From Candidatus Rifleibacteriota bacterium (GTDB taxonomy: Bacteria > UBP17 > UBA6191 > JACPRK01), in assembly GCA_016213865.1 (NCBI GenBank), contig JACQZL010000027.1, positions 1 to 12,920 on the forward strand: a stretch of 12,920 bases of DNA. The letters are read 5' to 3'. The notes below the pieces were generated by a model, which saw only the letters and a list, made by a program, of their open reading frames with translations, was not told the origin of the DNA and searched no databases. The translations under genes were made by a program, and so were the position numbers. Positions 6,536-12,920 of the stretch are shown piece by piece. Within the stretch, counting starts at the first letter, position 1; every line of letters starts with the position of its first letter.

Positions 6536-7457
6536 AGCGGATCCGCGGGTCGAGGAGAGCGTAGAGCACGTCCACCACGAGGTTGGCGATCAAGAAGAGG
6601 AACGATGTGAGCAGGACCGTCGCCATCACGACGGCGTAGTCGCGGTTCTGGATGCCCTCCAGCGCGTAGAGGCCGATTCCCCGGAAGTTGAAGATGCGCT
6701 CCGTGATGACCGAGACCGAGAGGAGGCTTCCGAGGTCGAGGCCGATGAGGGTGACGATGGGGACCATCGCGTTTCGCAGGGCGTGGCGCAGGATGACGAC
6801 CCGCTCGGGCAGTCCCTTGGCCCGGGCCGTGCGGATGTAGTCGCTGCGCAGGATGTCCATCAGTTCGGACCGGGTGACGCGCTGGATGAACGCCGCGGGC
6901 CTGAGGCCCAGGGTTATGGAAGGCAGGACCAGGTTGAGCGCCAGCCACGGCGTGTCGCTCGAGGACGGCAGCCAGCGCAGGTGCAGCGCAAAGAAGAGCA
7001 TCAGCATCAGGCCGAACCAGAAGACCGGCGTCGAGAGGCCGAAGATGGAGATGAGCCTGCAGCCGTGATCGATGAGCCTCCCCGGGTAGACCGCCGAGAG
7101 GATGCCCGCCGCCAATCCCAGCACGGTCGCCAGGGCGAGTGACGTGATCGCGAGGATGCAGGTGTTGGGGAACCGATCGGCGATCTCGTCGGCGATCTTC
7201 TCGCGGCTGAGCAGCGTGCGGCCCGGGTCGCCCCTGGCGAGGTCGAGGACGTAGTCGCCGAAGCGCACGTACCATGGCCGGTCCAGGCCCAGCTCCCGGA
7301 TGAGGCGAGCGCGCTCTTCGGGAGTGCCGCCGCGTTCGCCGAGCATGCGGTCCACCGGATTGCCCGGGACCATCTGCATGAGGAAGAAGGTCACGAACAG
7401 GATGCCCAGCATCAGTGGGATCGTGACCAGGAGGCGTCGGGTTATGAAGAGGACCAT
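6528..7457 (-). CDS. ABC transporter permease, DppB/OppB family
   Basis: Partner permease of the downstream DppC-like protein, together forming the channel of a binding-protein-dependent importer. The 309-residue product begins with the usual MVLFITRRLLVTIPLMLGI segment, then FFLMQMVPGNPVD (24-36), GLDRPWYVRFGDYV (57-70) and six membrane helices in total. It has the EAA loop around DYIRTARAKGL and ends with ALLDPRIRYD, as DppB-type proteins do. The ATG at 7455-7457 is placed by this N-terminal match; the ribosome site is poor, only a GGGGA about 14 bases upstream. The preceding gene stops 57 bases upstream on the same strand with a GC-rich spacer, so read-through from the KAS III-GGDEF gene is plausible. 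Confidence 0.93.
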   Translation of the reverse strand: MVLFITRRLLVTIPLMLGILFVTFFLMQMVPGNPVDRMLGERGGTPEERARLIRELGLDRPWYVRFGDYVLDLARGDPGRTLLSREKIADEIADRFPNTCILAITSLALATVLGLAAGILSAVYPGRLIDHGCRLISIFGLSTPVFWFGLMLMLFFALHLRWLPSSSDTPWLALNLVLPSITLGLRPAAFIQRVTRSELMDILRSDYIRTARAKGLPERVVILRHALRNAMVPIVTLIGLDLGSLLSVSVITERIFNFRGIGLYALEGIQNRDYAVVMATVLLTSFLFLIANLVVDVLYALLDPRIRYD

Positions 7458-7514
7458 CTGCGGGCGCGGGTCCCCGGGGCCGGCCGGGTCCGGGCGAGGG
7501 GCCTGGCGAGTGCG

Positions 7515-8984
7515 TCAGCGGGCGCTGCGACGGACGACCTCGCCGACGTAGTCGTCCACGCCGGTGCCCGGCTGGAACGTCAGCGTGTCGTAGAGCGCTT
7601 TCACTTCGATCTCTTCCACGGGGTCGAGGTGTTCGAGGAGCACCTTGAGCCGCTCGGCGATGCGCCTGGCGTCCGTGGCGTCCTGGTTGGGCAGGATGAC
7701 CGCGAAACGCGTGGGCGAGACTTCGAAGACCATGTCTCGGCGGCGGATTTGGCGGGAGAAGAGCAGGCGGGTCTCGCGGGACATTTGCTCTTCCATGGAG
7801 CTGCCCAAGCTCTCGGGATGCTCCACTGCGAAGAAGACCGTCGACAGGACGGAGCCGAAGATCTCGGCCTTGCGGACCTCTTCTCCGAGGATGGTGGCCA
7901 GCTCGGCGGCGGGAACGAAGCGCTCGGCGGGCGTGGTCGGACGGCCGGGGCGGGACTCGGGCAACCTGCCGGTCTTCGCCGGTTCGGCCGGCACTTCGCG
8001 GGCCGAACTGGGGACCTTCCCCGTGACGGACACGACCAGCCCGCCCCACTGGTAGCGCCCGTCGGTGCCGATCAGGGCCACGTGGTCGCCCTTGGCGACC
8101 TTGCCCGAACAGAGGAGTTGATAGAGCGAGACGGGGAGGGTCGCCGAAAGGAGGTTTCCCGAGCGCAGCAGCTCGTCGAACAGGGTGCCGTTGGTCAAGC
8201 CAAGGGCGCGAGCGGCGCCCTCGACGGCCTGGCGGTGCATCTGCTGGGGGAGGACGTACTCGACGTCGCCGAGGCGAAGGCTCTCGGCGGCCATCAACGT
8301 GCGGACGGTCCGCTCGAAACCGTCCCGGAGGCGTTCGATGGGCTGCTGGTAGAGTGCGAGAGCGTAGAAGCGGTCTTCGGGGGCGGCGACTTCCGGGTCG
8401 GGAAGGGTCTCGCCGTTGGAGCCGGCGGTCTCGATCACCGGCGCGCCCAGAGTCGCGAATCCGCGGCTCCGGGAGAGGAGCATCGCCCCCGCGCCGTCGC
8501 CGAAGAGATAGCAGGTGCGGCGGTCGCGCAGATCGCCGACGGACGAGAAGCACTCGGCGCCGATGACGAGGGCCGTGTCGAGACCCGCCCGCTGCAGGTA
8601 CTGCAAGGCGACCTGCAAGGCGATGAGGAAGCCGATCGCGGGCGTCCCGATGTCGATGGCGAGCGCCCGTCTGAGCCCCAGTCGGTCCTTCACGATGCCG
8701 GCCGTCGAGAGCGGGAGGAGCGCGTCCGGGAAGGAGGTAGCCAGGACGACGAGATCGACGTCCTCGGGCGCGGTCAGAGCGCCTTCGAGAGCTTCGCGGG
8801 CCGCGACGGAGGCGAGGGTGCTGGTGCGTTCGTCATGACTGGACAGGCAGCGGGATTCGATCCCCGTGCGTTCGACCAGCCAGGAGGGGTCGATCCCATT
8901 GAGCTTGGCCAGGGTTTCGTTGGGGACCACGTGGCCGGGGAGGGCGGCTCCGATGCCTCGGACATAAACGCGGGCGTGTTTCAT
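7515..8984 (-). CDS. KAS III-like (FabH-fold) pseudoenzyme fused to a degenerate GGDEF-like domain
   Basis: A 489-residue two-domain protein. Residues 1-320 follow 3-oxoacyl-ACP synthase III throughout: GIGAALPGHVVPN (10-22), WLVERTGIESR (35-45), DLVVLATS (77-84), LYLFGDGAGA-type motif (160-167), GN (276-277) and the WGG end near 313. However, where FabH has its acyl-accepting Cys (AAACAGF) this protein has TPAIGF with A116, and where it has catalytic His (PHQAN) it has PQQMH with Q247; only N277 of the triad remains. After a Pro-rich linker (324-354), residues 355-455 resemble a diguanylate cyclase domain (ATILGEEVRKAEIFGSVLS, RRRDMVF, RFAVILPNQDATDARRIAER), but GGDEF reads SPTRF (424-428). 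Neither half should be catalytic as known. A sensing, scaffold or acyl-binding role is inferred. The ATG at 8982-8984 is set by family start; the ribosome site is weak. Confidence 0.85.
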   Translation of the reverse strand: MKHARVYVRGIGAALPGHVVPNETLAKLNGIDPSWLVERTGIESRCLSSHDERTSTLASVAAREALEGALTAPEDVDLVVLATSFPDALLPLSTAGIVKDRLGLRRALAIDIGTPAIGFLIALQVALQYLQRAGLDTALVIGAECFSSVGDLRDRRTCYLFGDGAGAMLLSRSRGFATLGAPVIETAGSNGETLPDPEVAAPEDRFYALALYQQPIERLRDGFERTVRTLMAAESLRLGDVEYVLPQQMHRQAVEGAARALGLTNGTLFDELLRSGNLLSATLPVSLYQLLCSGKVAKGDHVALIGTDGRYQWGGLVVSVTGKVPSSAREVPAEPAKTGRLPESRPGRPTTPAERFVPAAELATILGEEVRKAEIFGSVLSTVFFAVEHPESLGSSMEEQMSRETRLLFSRQIRRRDMVFEVSPTRFAVILPNQDATDARRIAERLKVLLEHLDPVEEIEVKALYDTLTFQPGTGVDDYVGEVVRRSAR

Positions 8985-9087
8985 GGCGCCTGAGGAGGTC
9001 GTGCGGTGAAGGATCGAGGGCAGTGGCGGAGGAGGAGCTACGCGGTGCCGCCGGGAGCCGACCACCCGGGGCATCGAGAAGGTGAGC

Positions 9088-9116
9088 CCGATCCGGCGGA
9101 AGAACCGCTGGATCGG
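9088..9116. other. Strong hairpin between tRNA-Pro and the KAS III-GGDEF gene
   Basis: CCGATCC.GCGG pairs with CCGC.GGATCGG around a five-base loop (AAGAA on plus, TTCTT on minus). The single interruption is a G-T pair on the plus strand and an A-C mismatch on the minus. No T-run follows on either side. It may be a processing or attenuation structure downstream of the tRNA, or it may stabilise the leader of the next gene. The 170-bp spacer also holds a CCCTGCAGGG palindrome (9131-9140). Confidence 0.45.
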
Positions 9117-9154
9117 ACACGCCGGCTCCTCCCTGCAGGGTACATCGAGGAGAC

Positions 9155-9231
<77 letters not shown>

Positions 9232-9239
9232 ACCCAAGA

Positions 9240-9446
9240 TTACTCTTCGATTCCCTGCCTCCGTGCCACGGCACTGTCGTGGGAGACCAGAAACAGGATG
9301 ATGATCCCGGCGAACAGTCCGATCAGGACGTTGACCATGCCGCTGTCCGAGCCGTGTTCGGACAGGACCCGGCTGGCCTGGAGCAGGCTGAAACCGAGGA
9401 CCAGCACACCCAGGAGATACCCCAGGGCCCGCTTGACGGCATCCAT
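9240..9446 (-). CDS. Small predicted two-helix membrane protein
   Basis: I do not recognise the family. The 68-residue product has two hydrophobic segments, about residues 7-23 ([16 protein letters not shown]) and 37-55 ([18 protein letters not shown]). A short polar loop EHGSDSG separates them, and the tail is charged, ending RRQGIEE. ATG at 9444-9446 is chosen because GAGG lies eight bases upstream. An in-frame ATG at 9492-9494 would add a basic stretch (PHLGPKRRAQLEAAG), and the frame stays open to 9650, so the N-terminus is uncertain. The stop lies eight bases before tRNA-Pro on the same strand. It probably belongs to the transcript from the promoter at 9952-9980. The two helices and the position next to another small hydrophobic protein suggest, but do not show, a shared membrane role. 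Confidence 0.6.
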   Translation of the reverse strand: MDAVKRALGYLLGVLVLGFSLLQASRVLSEHGSDSGMVNVLIGLFAGIIILFLVSHDSAVARRQGIEE

Positions 9447-9679
9447 CCCGGCGGCCTCGAGCTGAGCACGACGCTTCGGCCCCAGATGGGGCATCGCGGT
9501 GGCCCGCGCCACGCGAGCACTCCGGCCGTCCGCCTCGCCACCAATCGGCAACCAGGCGCGCAAGCGCCTGCTGATTCGATGCAGCCGCCGCCGAGAAACG
9601 GACCCGTCTCGGGTGGCTCTGGAGGAGTGGAGTGCGTCCTCGAAGGACATGGACTTTGGGGGTCGCGCGGCCTGTCAGA

Positions 9680-9907
9680 TCATCGGGCGAAGGCTGCGAT
9701 ACGCACGTAGTTCGCCAGTTGGACGGCAGCGAGACCGAGCAGGAGCGTGAGGAGGTGAAGGGAGACCGATTCTGTGAGCGGCTCGAAGAACTTCGAGTCG
9801 GACAGGTGGTGGCACGAAACCTTCAGGCCCTGGAAGAACGCGTGGAGGAAGGCCCCGGGAAGCAGGATGAAACCTGCCAAGAGCAGCCCCGACAGCGCAT
9901 GTTCCAA
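9680..9907 (-). CDS. Small predicted membrane protein, unknown family
   Basis: A 75-residue hydrophobic product with two likely membrane helices, about 5-26 (LSGLLLAGFILLPGAFLHAF) and 49-69 (SLHLLTLLLGLAAVQLANYV). A His/Cys-containing loop (SCHHLSDSKFFEP) lies between them. I do not recognise it. The start taken is TTG at 9905-9907, with GGAGG only four bases upstream. A TTG six codons earlier lacks a ribosome site, and an ATG a few bases downstream is in another frame that ends quickly. Support for a real gene comes from the perfect-consensus promoter whose start point would fall about 40 bases upstream, and from the sustained hydrophobic pattern. Alternative: an untranslated leader of the downstream genes. 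Confidence 0.5.
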   Translation of the reverse strand: MEHALSGLLLAGFILLPGAFLHAFFQGLKVSCHHLSDSKFFEPLTESVSLHLLTLLLGLAAVQLANYVRIAAFAR

Positions 9908-9951
9908 GGAACCTCCAAGGCGCAATCGAGTGGACCCCGACTGCGGCGCGG

Positions 9952-9980
9952 ATTATAGCGTCCAGGTGGCCCGATGTCAA
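9952..9980 (-). promoter_or_regulatory. Perfect-consensus sigma70-type promoter
   Basis: On the minus strand, TTGACA (9975-9980) and TATAAT (9952-9957) are separated by exactly 17 bases, an exact match to consensus elements and spacing. Expected start is near 9945. It would drive the small hydrophobic genes, tRNA-Pro and perhaps the genes beyond. A strong promoter of this kind is consistent with a stable-RNA operon. Confidence 0.8.
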
Positions 9981-10051
9981 AGGGTTTGGCGCACCGGGTG
10001 CGAACGCAGAACCCGGGGAGCCGCATGACTGGGTGCGTGGTCCAAGGAGTT

Positions 10052-10146
10052 GTAGCGCGGGCCCCCTTCGGCAAGCTCAGGACATGCTTGTGGCCCGCTA
10101 CGGTCGGCGGACCGCATCCAAAGCGGGGGACAAGCCCCCGCGCTAC
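10052..10146. repeat. Structured interspersed repeat with GTAGCGCGGG inverted ends
   Basis: The 95-bp element begins GTAGCGCGGG (10052-10061) and ends with its exact complement CCCGCGCTAC (10137-10146). Inside are three small hairpins: CAAGC/GCTTG (10072-10090), CGGTC/GACCG (10101-10114) and GCGGGGG/CCCCCGC (10123-10141). A further GCCCGCTAC copy lies at 10092-10100. The segment TTCGGCAAGCTCAGGACA resembles an interspersed repeat that I recall from environmental genomes. This is a REP/BIME-like unit with no coding content. Confidence 0.75.
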
Positions 10147-10214
10147 TCGACGCCGGAGACCAGTTGTGGCTGTCAACCCATGAACCGCGAGCGCACCCTG
10201 GCGCACCCGATTTC

Positions 10215-10244
10215 TTGACACACCCTGTCGGGCAGAGGTATGAT
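10215..10244 (+). promoter_or_regulatory. Sigma70-type promoter for the phosphatase-TPR-kinase operon
   Basis: TTGACA (10215-10220) and TATGAT (10239-10244) are 18 bases apart. The start would be near 10251, giving a leader of about 115 bases before the phosphatase ATG at 10367. The -35 is perfect and the -10 has one change. Confidence 0.7.
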
Positions 10245-10366
10245 GCCAGGGCTCGAAAGGGGCTTCAGCAGTGGCATCCCGGCCCCCCACGCTCCAACGA
10301 CCGCCTCTCACGATGCAATTCCAGCACCGCCACGCTGCGCCCGGCGTCGCCCGTTGGTGAAGGGTC

Positions 10367-11191
10367 ATGGCCAAGGTGGACGTTCGCCTTCTGGAGCACG
10401 GCCAGATCATCGACAACGTAGAAGTCGGTTACCTGACACACGTCGGCAAGCGACGCGAGCACAACGAAGACAACTACTACGTCTTCGACGCCGAGGGTTG
10501 CGACTCGGGTGAGCGCGGCATGCTCTTCGCCGTCGCCGACGGCATGGGGGGCCATGCGGCCGGCGAGACGGCCAGCCGTATCGCCGTGGAGACCCTGCGA
10601 GACTACTACATCCAGGCCTTCGACGGCTCCTTCCGAGACAAGCTCGAGAAGTGCATCGAACAGGCCAACACGCGCATCTTCTCGCAAGCCCAGACGTCGC
10701 CGGCCCTGAAAGGCATGGGCACCACCCTGACGGTCGCCCTCCTTCACGCAAGCACCGTGAACATCGGCCAGATCGGCGACTCTCGCGCCTACCTGATCCG
10801 AGGCAAGACGATCACGCAACTGACCGACGACCACTCGCTCGTCGCCGAGCAGATCCGCCAGGGCATCCTCACCGAGGAAGAGGCGGCGAACCATCCCGCG
10901 CGCAACATCATCACGCGGGCCCTGGGGACCAAGGAAAGGGTCGAAGCCGATTTCAGCACCTGCATGCTCGAGCCGGACGACCGCGTGCTGATGTGTTCGG
11001 ACGGACTCCACGGAGTGCTGCCGAACGACGAGATCTTGCGCATCGTACTTGCGGCGTCCGACTCGCCAGGCGCCTGCCAGCGTTTGATCGATCGGGCCAA
11101 CGAGGGTGGCGGTCCCGACAACATCACGGCGGTCCTCTTCCACATGAGGCCGATCCGTCCGTTCTGGAAGCGGTTGCTGTTCTGGCGATGA
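10367..11191 (+). CDS. PP2C-family Ser/Thr protein phosphatase (Stp/PrpC type)
   Basis: Metal-dependent phosphatase that removes phosphate from Ser/Thr (PPM family), cytosolic. The 274 residues carry the standard motifs in order: KRREHNEDN (28-36, with D35), FAVADGMGGHAAGE (54-67, metal ligand D58), GMGTTL (116-121), GDSRAYL (137-143), DHSL (155-158), SDGL (211-214, D212) and GGGPDNITAV (247-256, D251). No transmembrane segment is clear, though the C-terminus is basic and aromatic (RPFWKRLLFWR) and may touch the membrane. The ATG at 10367 has a GAAGG only three to four bases upstream; no better start precedes the first motif. It is the first gene of an operon with a TPR protein and a Hanks kinase, so it most likely reverses that kinase's phosphorylation. 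Confidence 0.95.
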   Translation: MAKVDVRLLEHGQIIDNVEVGYLTHVGKRREHNEDNYYVFDAEGCDSGERGMLFAVADGMGGHAAGETASRIAVETLRDYYIQAFDGSFRDKLEKCIEQANTRIFSQAQTSPALKGMGTTLTVALLHASTVNIGQIGDSRAYLIRGKTITQLTDDHSLVAEQIRQGILTEEEAANHPARNIITRALGTKERVEADFSTCMLEPDDRVLMCSDGLHGVLPNDEILRIVLAASDSPGACQRLIDRANEGGGPDNITAVLFHMRPIRPFWKRLLFWR

Positions 11192-11231
11192 GGTCCGCTC
11201 GAGGGCCGGCGTCGCTGCTTCGGAGGAGACG

Positions 11232-11885
11232 ATGACTCAACTGGTGGTAGGTCTGGGACAGACGGGCAACGTGGCTGTCATGGTGGTCGGCGCCGTGCTG
11301 CTGCTGGGCCTCGTCGTGGTCTTGTCCCGGCTGATGGGGGTCCGCAAACTGCTGGCCGGGAGGGACTTGCCGTCCGCGGGCGGCCCCGGCCGCGAGCCGA
11401 CCACGGGTTTCACCAAGCCGATCGCCGGCTCCAAGCCGGCCCCGTCTGCCCCCGCGTCGGCGGCTGCCCCCGCGGCCGAGGAACCGGCCGCGAAGGCGGC
11501 CCCCGACCCCAGCATGGTTACGCAGTACCAACCAGGCACGGGTGAGGGCATCCCCGAACTGGAAGAGCAGCTCAGACAAGACCCCGAGAACCCGGACCTG
11601 CTCGACTGGCTGGCGTTCATGTACTACAGCAACAAGCGATATGAGCAGGCGATTGCCACCTACCAGCAGGCGATCAGGCTCACCTACGAGAACGAGCACC
11701 AGCACTACTATCTGGGCAATTCCTTCTATCAGATGGGCAACCAGGACCGGGCCATCGAGGAGTGGGACGTCGTCGTCTCGCTCAAGCCTGACGGCAAGCT
11801 GGCGAAGAACGCCGAAGAACGCATCGAGAAGTGCAAGAAGGGCCAGGCGTTCAGCATCGAAGCGGGGTCCAAGGGCACCTCATGA
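11232..11885 (+). CDS. Membrane-anchored TPR protein between phosphatase and kinase
   Basis: A 217-residue protein with one N-terminal membrane helix (about 13-33, NVAVMVVGAVLLLGLVVVLS) and a Pro/Ala-rich linker (about 45-98) rich in AAPAAEEPAAK-type sequence. Two TPR units follow, about 121-154 (LDWLAFMYYSNKRYEQAIAT) and 155-187 (YYLGNSFYQMGNQDRAIEEW), then a charged tail. The helix has no cleavage site, so it looks like an anchor; orientation is undetermined, but a cytosolic TPR domain would suit contact with the kinase. ATG at 11232 has GGAGG five to six bases upstream. It starts 40 bases after the phosphatase and overlaps the kinase by four bases (ATGA), so translation is coupled. TPR domains bind peptides or partner proteins; a scaffold role is inferred from context. 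Confidence 0.85.
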   Translation: MTQLVVGLGQTGNVAVMVVGAVLLLGLVVVLSRLMGVRKLLAGRDLPSAGGPGREPTTGFTKPIAGSKPAPSAPASAAAPAAEEPAAKAAPDPSMVTQYQPGTGEGIPELEEQLRQDPENPDLLDWLAFMYYSNKRYEQAIATYQQAIRLTYENEHQHYYLGNSFYQMGNQDRAIEEWDVVVSLKPDGKLAKNAEERIEKCKKGQAFSIEAGSKGTS

Positions 11886-12920
11886 ACACGCTGGACACCC
11901 TCAGGCACTTCGTCATCCTCGAGGAGCTTGCCCACGGAGGGATGGGGGCCATCTACGTCGGGTACAACCCCCAGACCCGGCGTCTGGTGGCCATCAAGAC
12001 CCTGTTCAAAGAAGCCAGCAAGGACGCCGTCGCCATTTCGCGCTTTCTCCTGGAGGGGGAAATCTACAAGAGGCTCACGCACCCGAACATCGTCGGGTAC
12101 GTCGACAGCGGCGATGTGGACGGCATCCACTTCATCGCAATGGAGCACGTCAAGGGGCGTCCGCTCGACTCCATTCTCAAGAACAAGGGGCGGCTTTCCT
12201 GGCCCCAGACGGTCAAGCTGATCGGTGCCCTCGCGGACGCGATGGCGCACTACCACGAACGAGACCTCATCCATCGGGACGTCAAACCGCAGAACGTCCT
12301 CATCACTCCGGACGAGGTCGTCAAGCTCATCGACTTCGGCATCGCCGTCAGCCGCGAGCAGGCGGCCAACCCCGACGGCTCGGTCGTGGGCACGTTCAAC
12401 TACGCCAGCCCCGAGCAGAACCAGGGTCGCAAGCTCGACGAACGCAGTGACCTCTACTCGCTGGGCCTGATGTTCCACGAGATGCTGACCGGCAAGCGCG
12501 TTTTTCCGGAACAGTCGCTGGCCGAGGTCTCCACCGCGCAGCTCAAGGGAGACATCATCTTTCCCAGCGCCGTCGAGTCGGACATCCCGAAAGGCCTGGA
12601 CCGCGTTGTCGCGAAGCTCCTGGCGCGGGACCCGAACGCGCGCTACCAGAAGGCCAAGGAGCTCCTGGCCGACCTGGAGCTCTTCAAGGACGACCCCGAG
12701 GGGTTCGACCCGAAGGCCTCCTTCGACGACGAGGAGATTTCAACCAAGGGGGAGCAAGCCAAGGAGGCCCTGGTCCGAAAGGACTACGATCAGGCCCTGA
12801 GGCTGGGGCAGGTCGTCGCCGCGCGCAAGCAGGACTTTGCCGAGCTCCAGGCCTTCCTGGGCAAGGCCCACGCGGGGGCGGGGAACCTCGACGAATCGGT
12901 CGCCGCGTTCCAGAAGGCCA
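11882..12920 (+). CDS. Hanks-type Ser/Thr protein kinase, with the start of a C-terminal TPR-like region (runs off the right edge)
   Basis: Cytosolic-facing eukaryotic-like kinase; 346 residues are visible and the frame is open at the window end. The kinase domain covers about 8-268: glycine loop AHGGMGAIYVG (17-27), VAIK with ATP lysine K39, catalytic loop HRDVKPQN (131-138, D133), DFG (151-153), YASPE (174-178), D190 in SDLYSLG, and R254 in RDPNARY. All catalytic residues are present, and HRD suggests an activation-loop-regulated kinase. Residues 290-346 (EQAKEALVRKDYDQALRLGQ, AGAGNLDESVAAFQK) look like TPR repeats beginning. No membrane segment is seen so far. The ATG overlaps the TPR gene by ATGA. 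With the upstream phosphatase it forms a reversible phosphorylation module; substrates are unknown. Confidence 0.95.
   Translation, partial: MNTLDTLRHFVILEELAHGGMGAIYVGYNPQTRRLVAIKTLFKEASKDAVAISRFLLEGEIYKRLTHPNIVGYVDSGDVDGIHFIAMEHVKGRPLDSILKNKGRLSWPQTVKLIGALADAMAHYHERDLIHRDVKPQNVLITPDEVVKLIDFGIAVSREQAANPDGSVVGTFNYASPEQNQGRKLDERSDLYSLGLMFHEMLTGKRVFPEQSLAEVSTAQLKGDIIFPSAVESDIPKGLDRVVAKLLARDPNARYQKAKELLADLELFKDDPEGFDPKASFDDEEISTKGEQAKEALVRKDYDQALRLGQVVAARKQDFAELQAFLGKAHAGAGNLDESVAAFQKA

Larger units (their letters stand above)
9908..10366. other. Divergent intergenic region with two outward promoters and a repeat element
   Basis: I see no gene in these roughly 460 bases. From left to right it holds the minus-strand promoter (9952-9980), a plain stretch, the inverted-repeat element (10052-10146), and the plus-strand promoter (10215-10244). 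About 120 bases of leader follow before the phosphatase start. Frames crossing it have no domain character. Confidence 0.6.

Noticed and set aside
6532..8553. Long minus-strand open frame of 673 codons, rich in Arg/Pro/Ala/Gly
   Set aside because: It overlaps the permease and fusion genes in another frame and is a GC-skewed shadow with no domain.
7515..8984. Annotating this gene simply as fabH
   Set aside because: The Cys and His needed for condensation are replaced and a second domain is attached, so the enzymatic name would mislead.
7629..8993. Plus-strand open frame of 454 codons opposite the KAS III-GGDEF gene
   Set aside because: Antisense shadow rich in Gly/Glu/Asp/Arg, no recognisable motif.
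9823..10416. Minus-strand frame of 197 codons across the divergent region
   Set aside because: It crosses both promoters and the repeat element and lacks domain character.

Overview
This is a GC-rich stretch of bacterial chromosome. All genes below about 9.9 kb are on the minus strand, and a three-gene plus-strand operon starts near 10.2 kb. Ribosomal protein S1 next to cmk, a tRNA-Pro with an encoded CCA end, sigma70-type promoters and single-domain signalling proteins point to a free-living bacterium with a Gram-negative-like gene set. The phylum cannot be fixed from this window. Short structured repeats in the spacers are of a kind I associate with environmental genomes, and that is recollection rather than a search result.

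Layout from left to right. Positions 1-519 hold the N-terminal part of rpsA, preceded on its strand by cmk (603-1277). A repeat-rich block (about 1280-2447) surrounds a CheY-like single-domain response regulator (1735-2127). Next are nadB (2448-4052) and a RumA/RlmD-type RNA uracil-C5 methyltransferase without a TRAM domain (4065-5246). A 73-residue protein made only of a GspE/MshE N-terminal-like domain follows (5278-5499). This group has a near-consensus promoter lying inside the 3' end of the next gene. Two overlapping DppC/DppB-type permeases (5579-7457) come next. Then comes a 489-residue protein that joins a beta-ketoacyl-ACP synthase III fold to a degenerate GGDEF-like domain (7515-8984). 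Farther right are tRNA-Pro(CGG) at 9155-9231 and two small predicted membrane proteins (9240-9446 and 9680-9907), behind a perfect TTGACA-17-TATAAT promoter (9952-9980).

A roughly 460-bp divergent intergenic region (9908-10366) carries a structured inverted-repeat element between two outward-facing promoters. From it the plus-strand operon reads a PP2C Ser/Thr phosphatase (10367-11191), a membrane-anchored TPR protein (11232-11885) and a Hanks-type Ser/Thr kinase (11882 to the window end, incomplete). This is a phosphatase/kinase pair with a probable scaffold between them.

The most unusual object is the KAS III-GGDEF fusion. Its catalytic Cys position is Ala, its catalytic His position is Gln, and the GGDEF signature reads SPTRF, so both halves look like pseudoenzymes. 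About 2 kb downstream on the same strand is the stand-alone MshEN-like domain, a fold known to bind cyclic di-GMP in other proteins. A link between the two is speculative.
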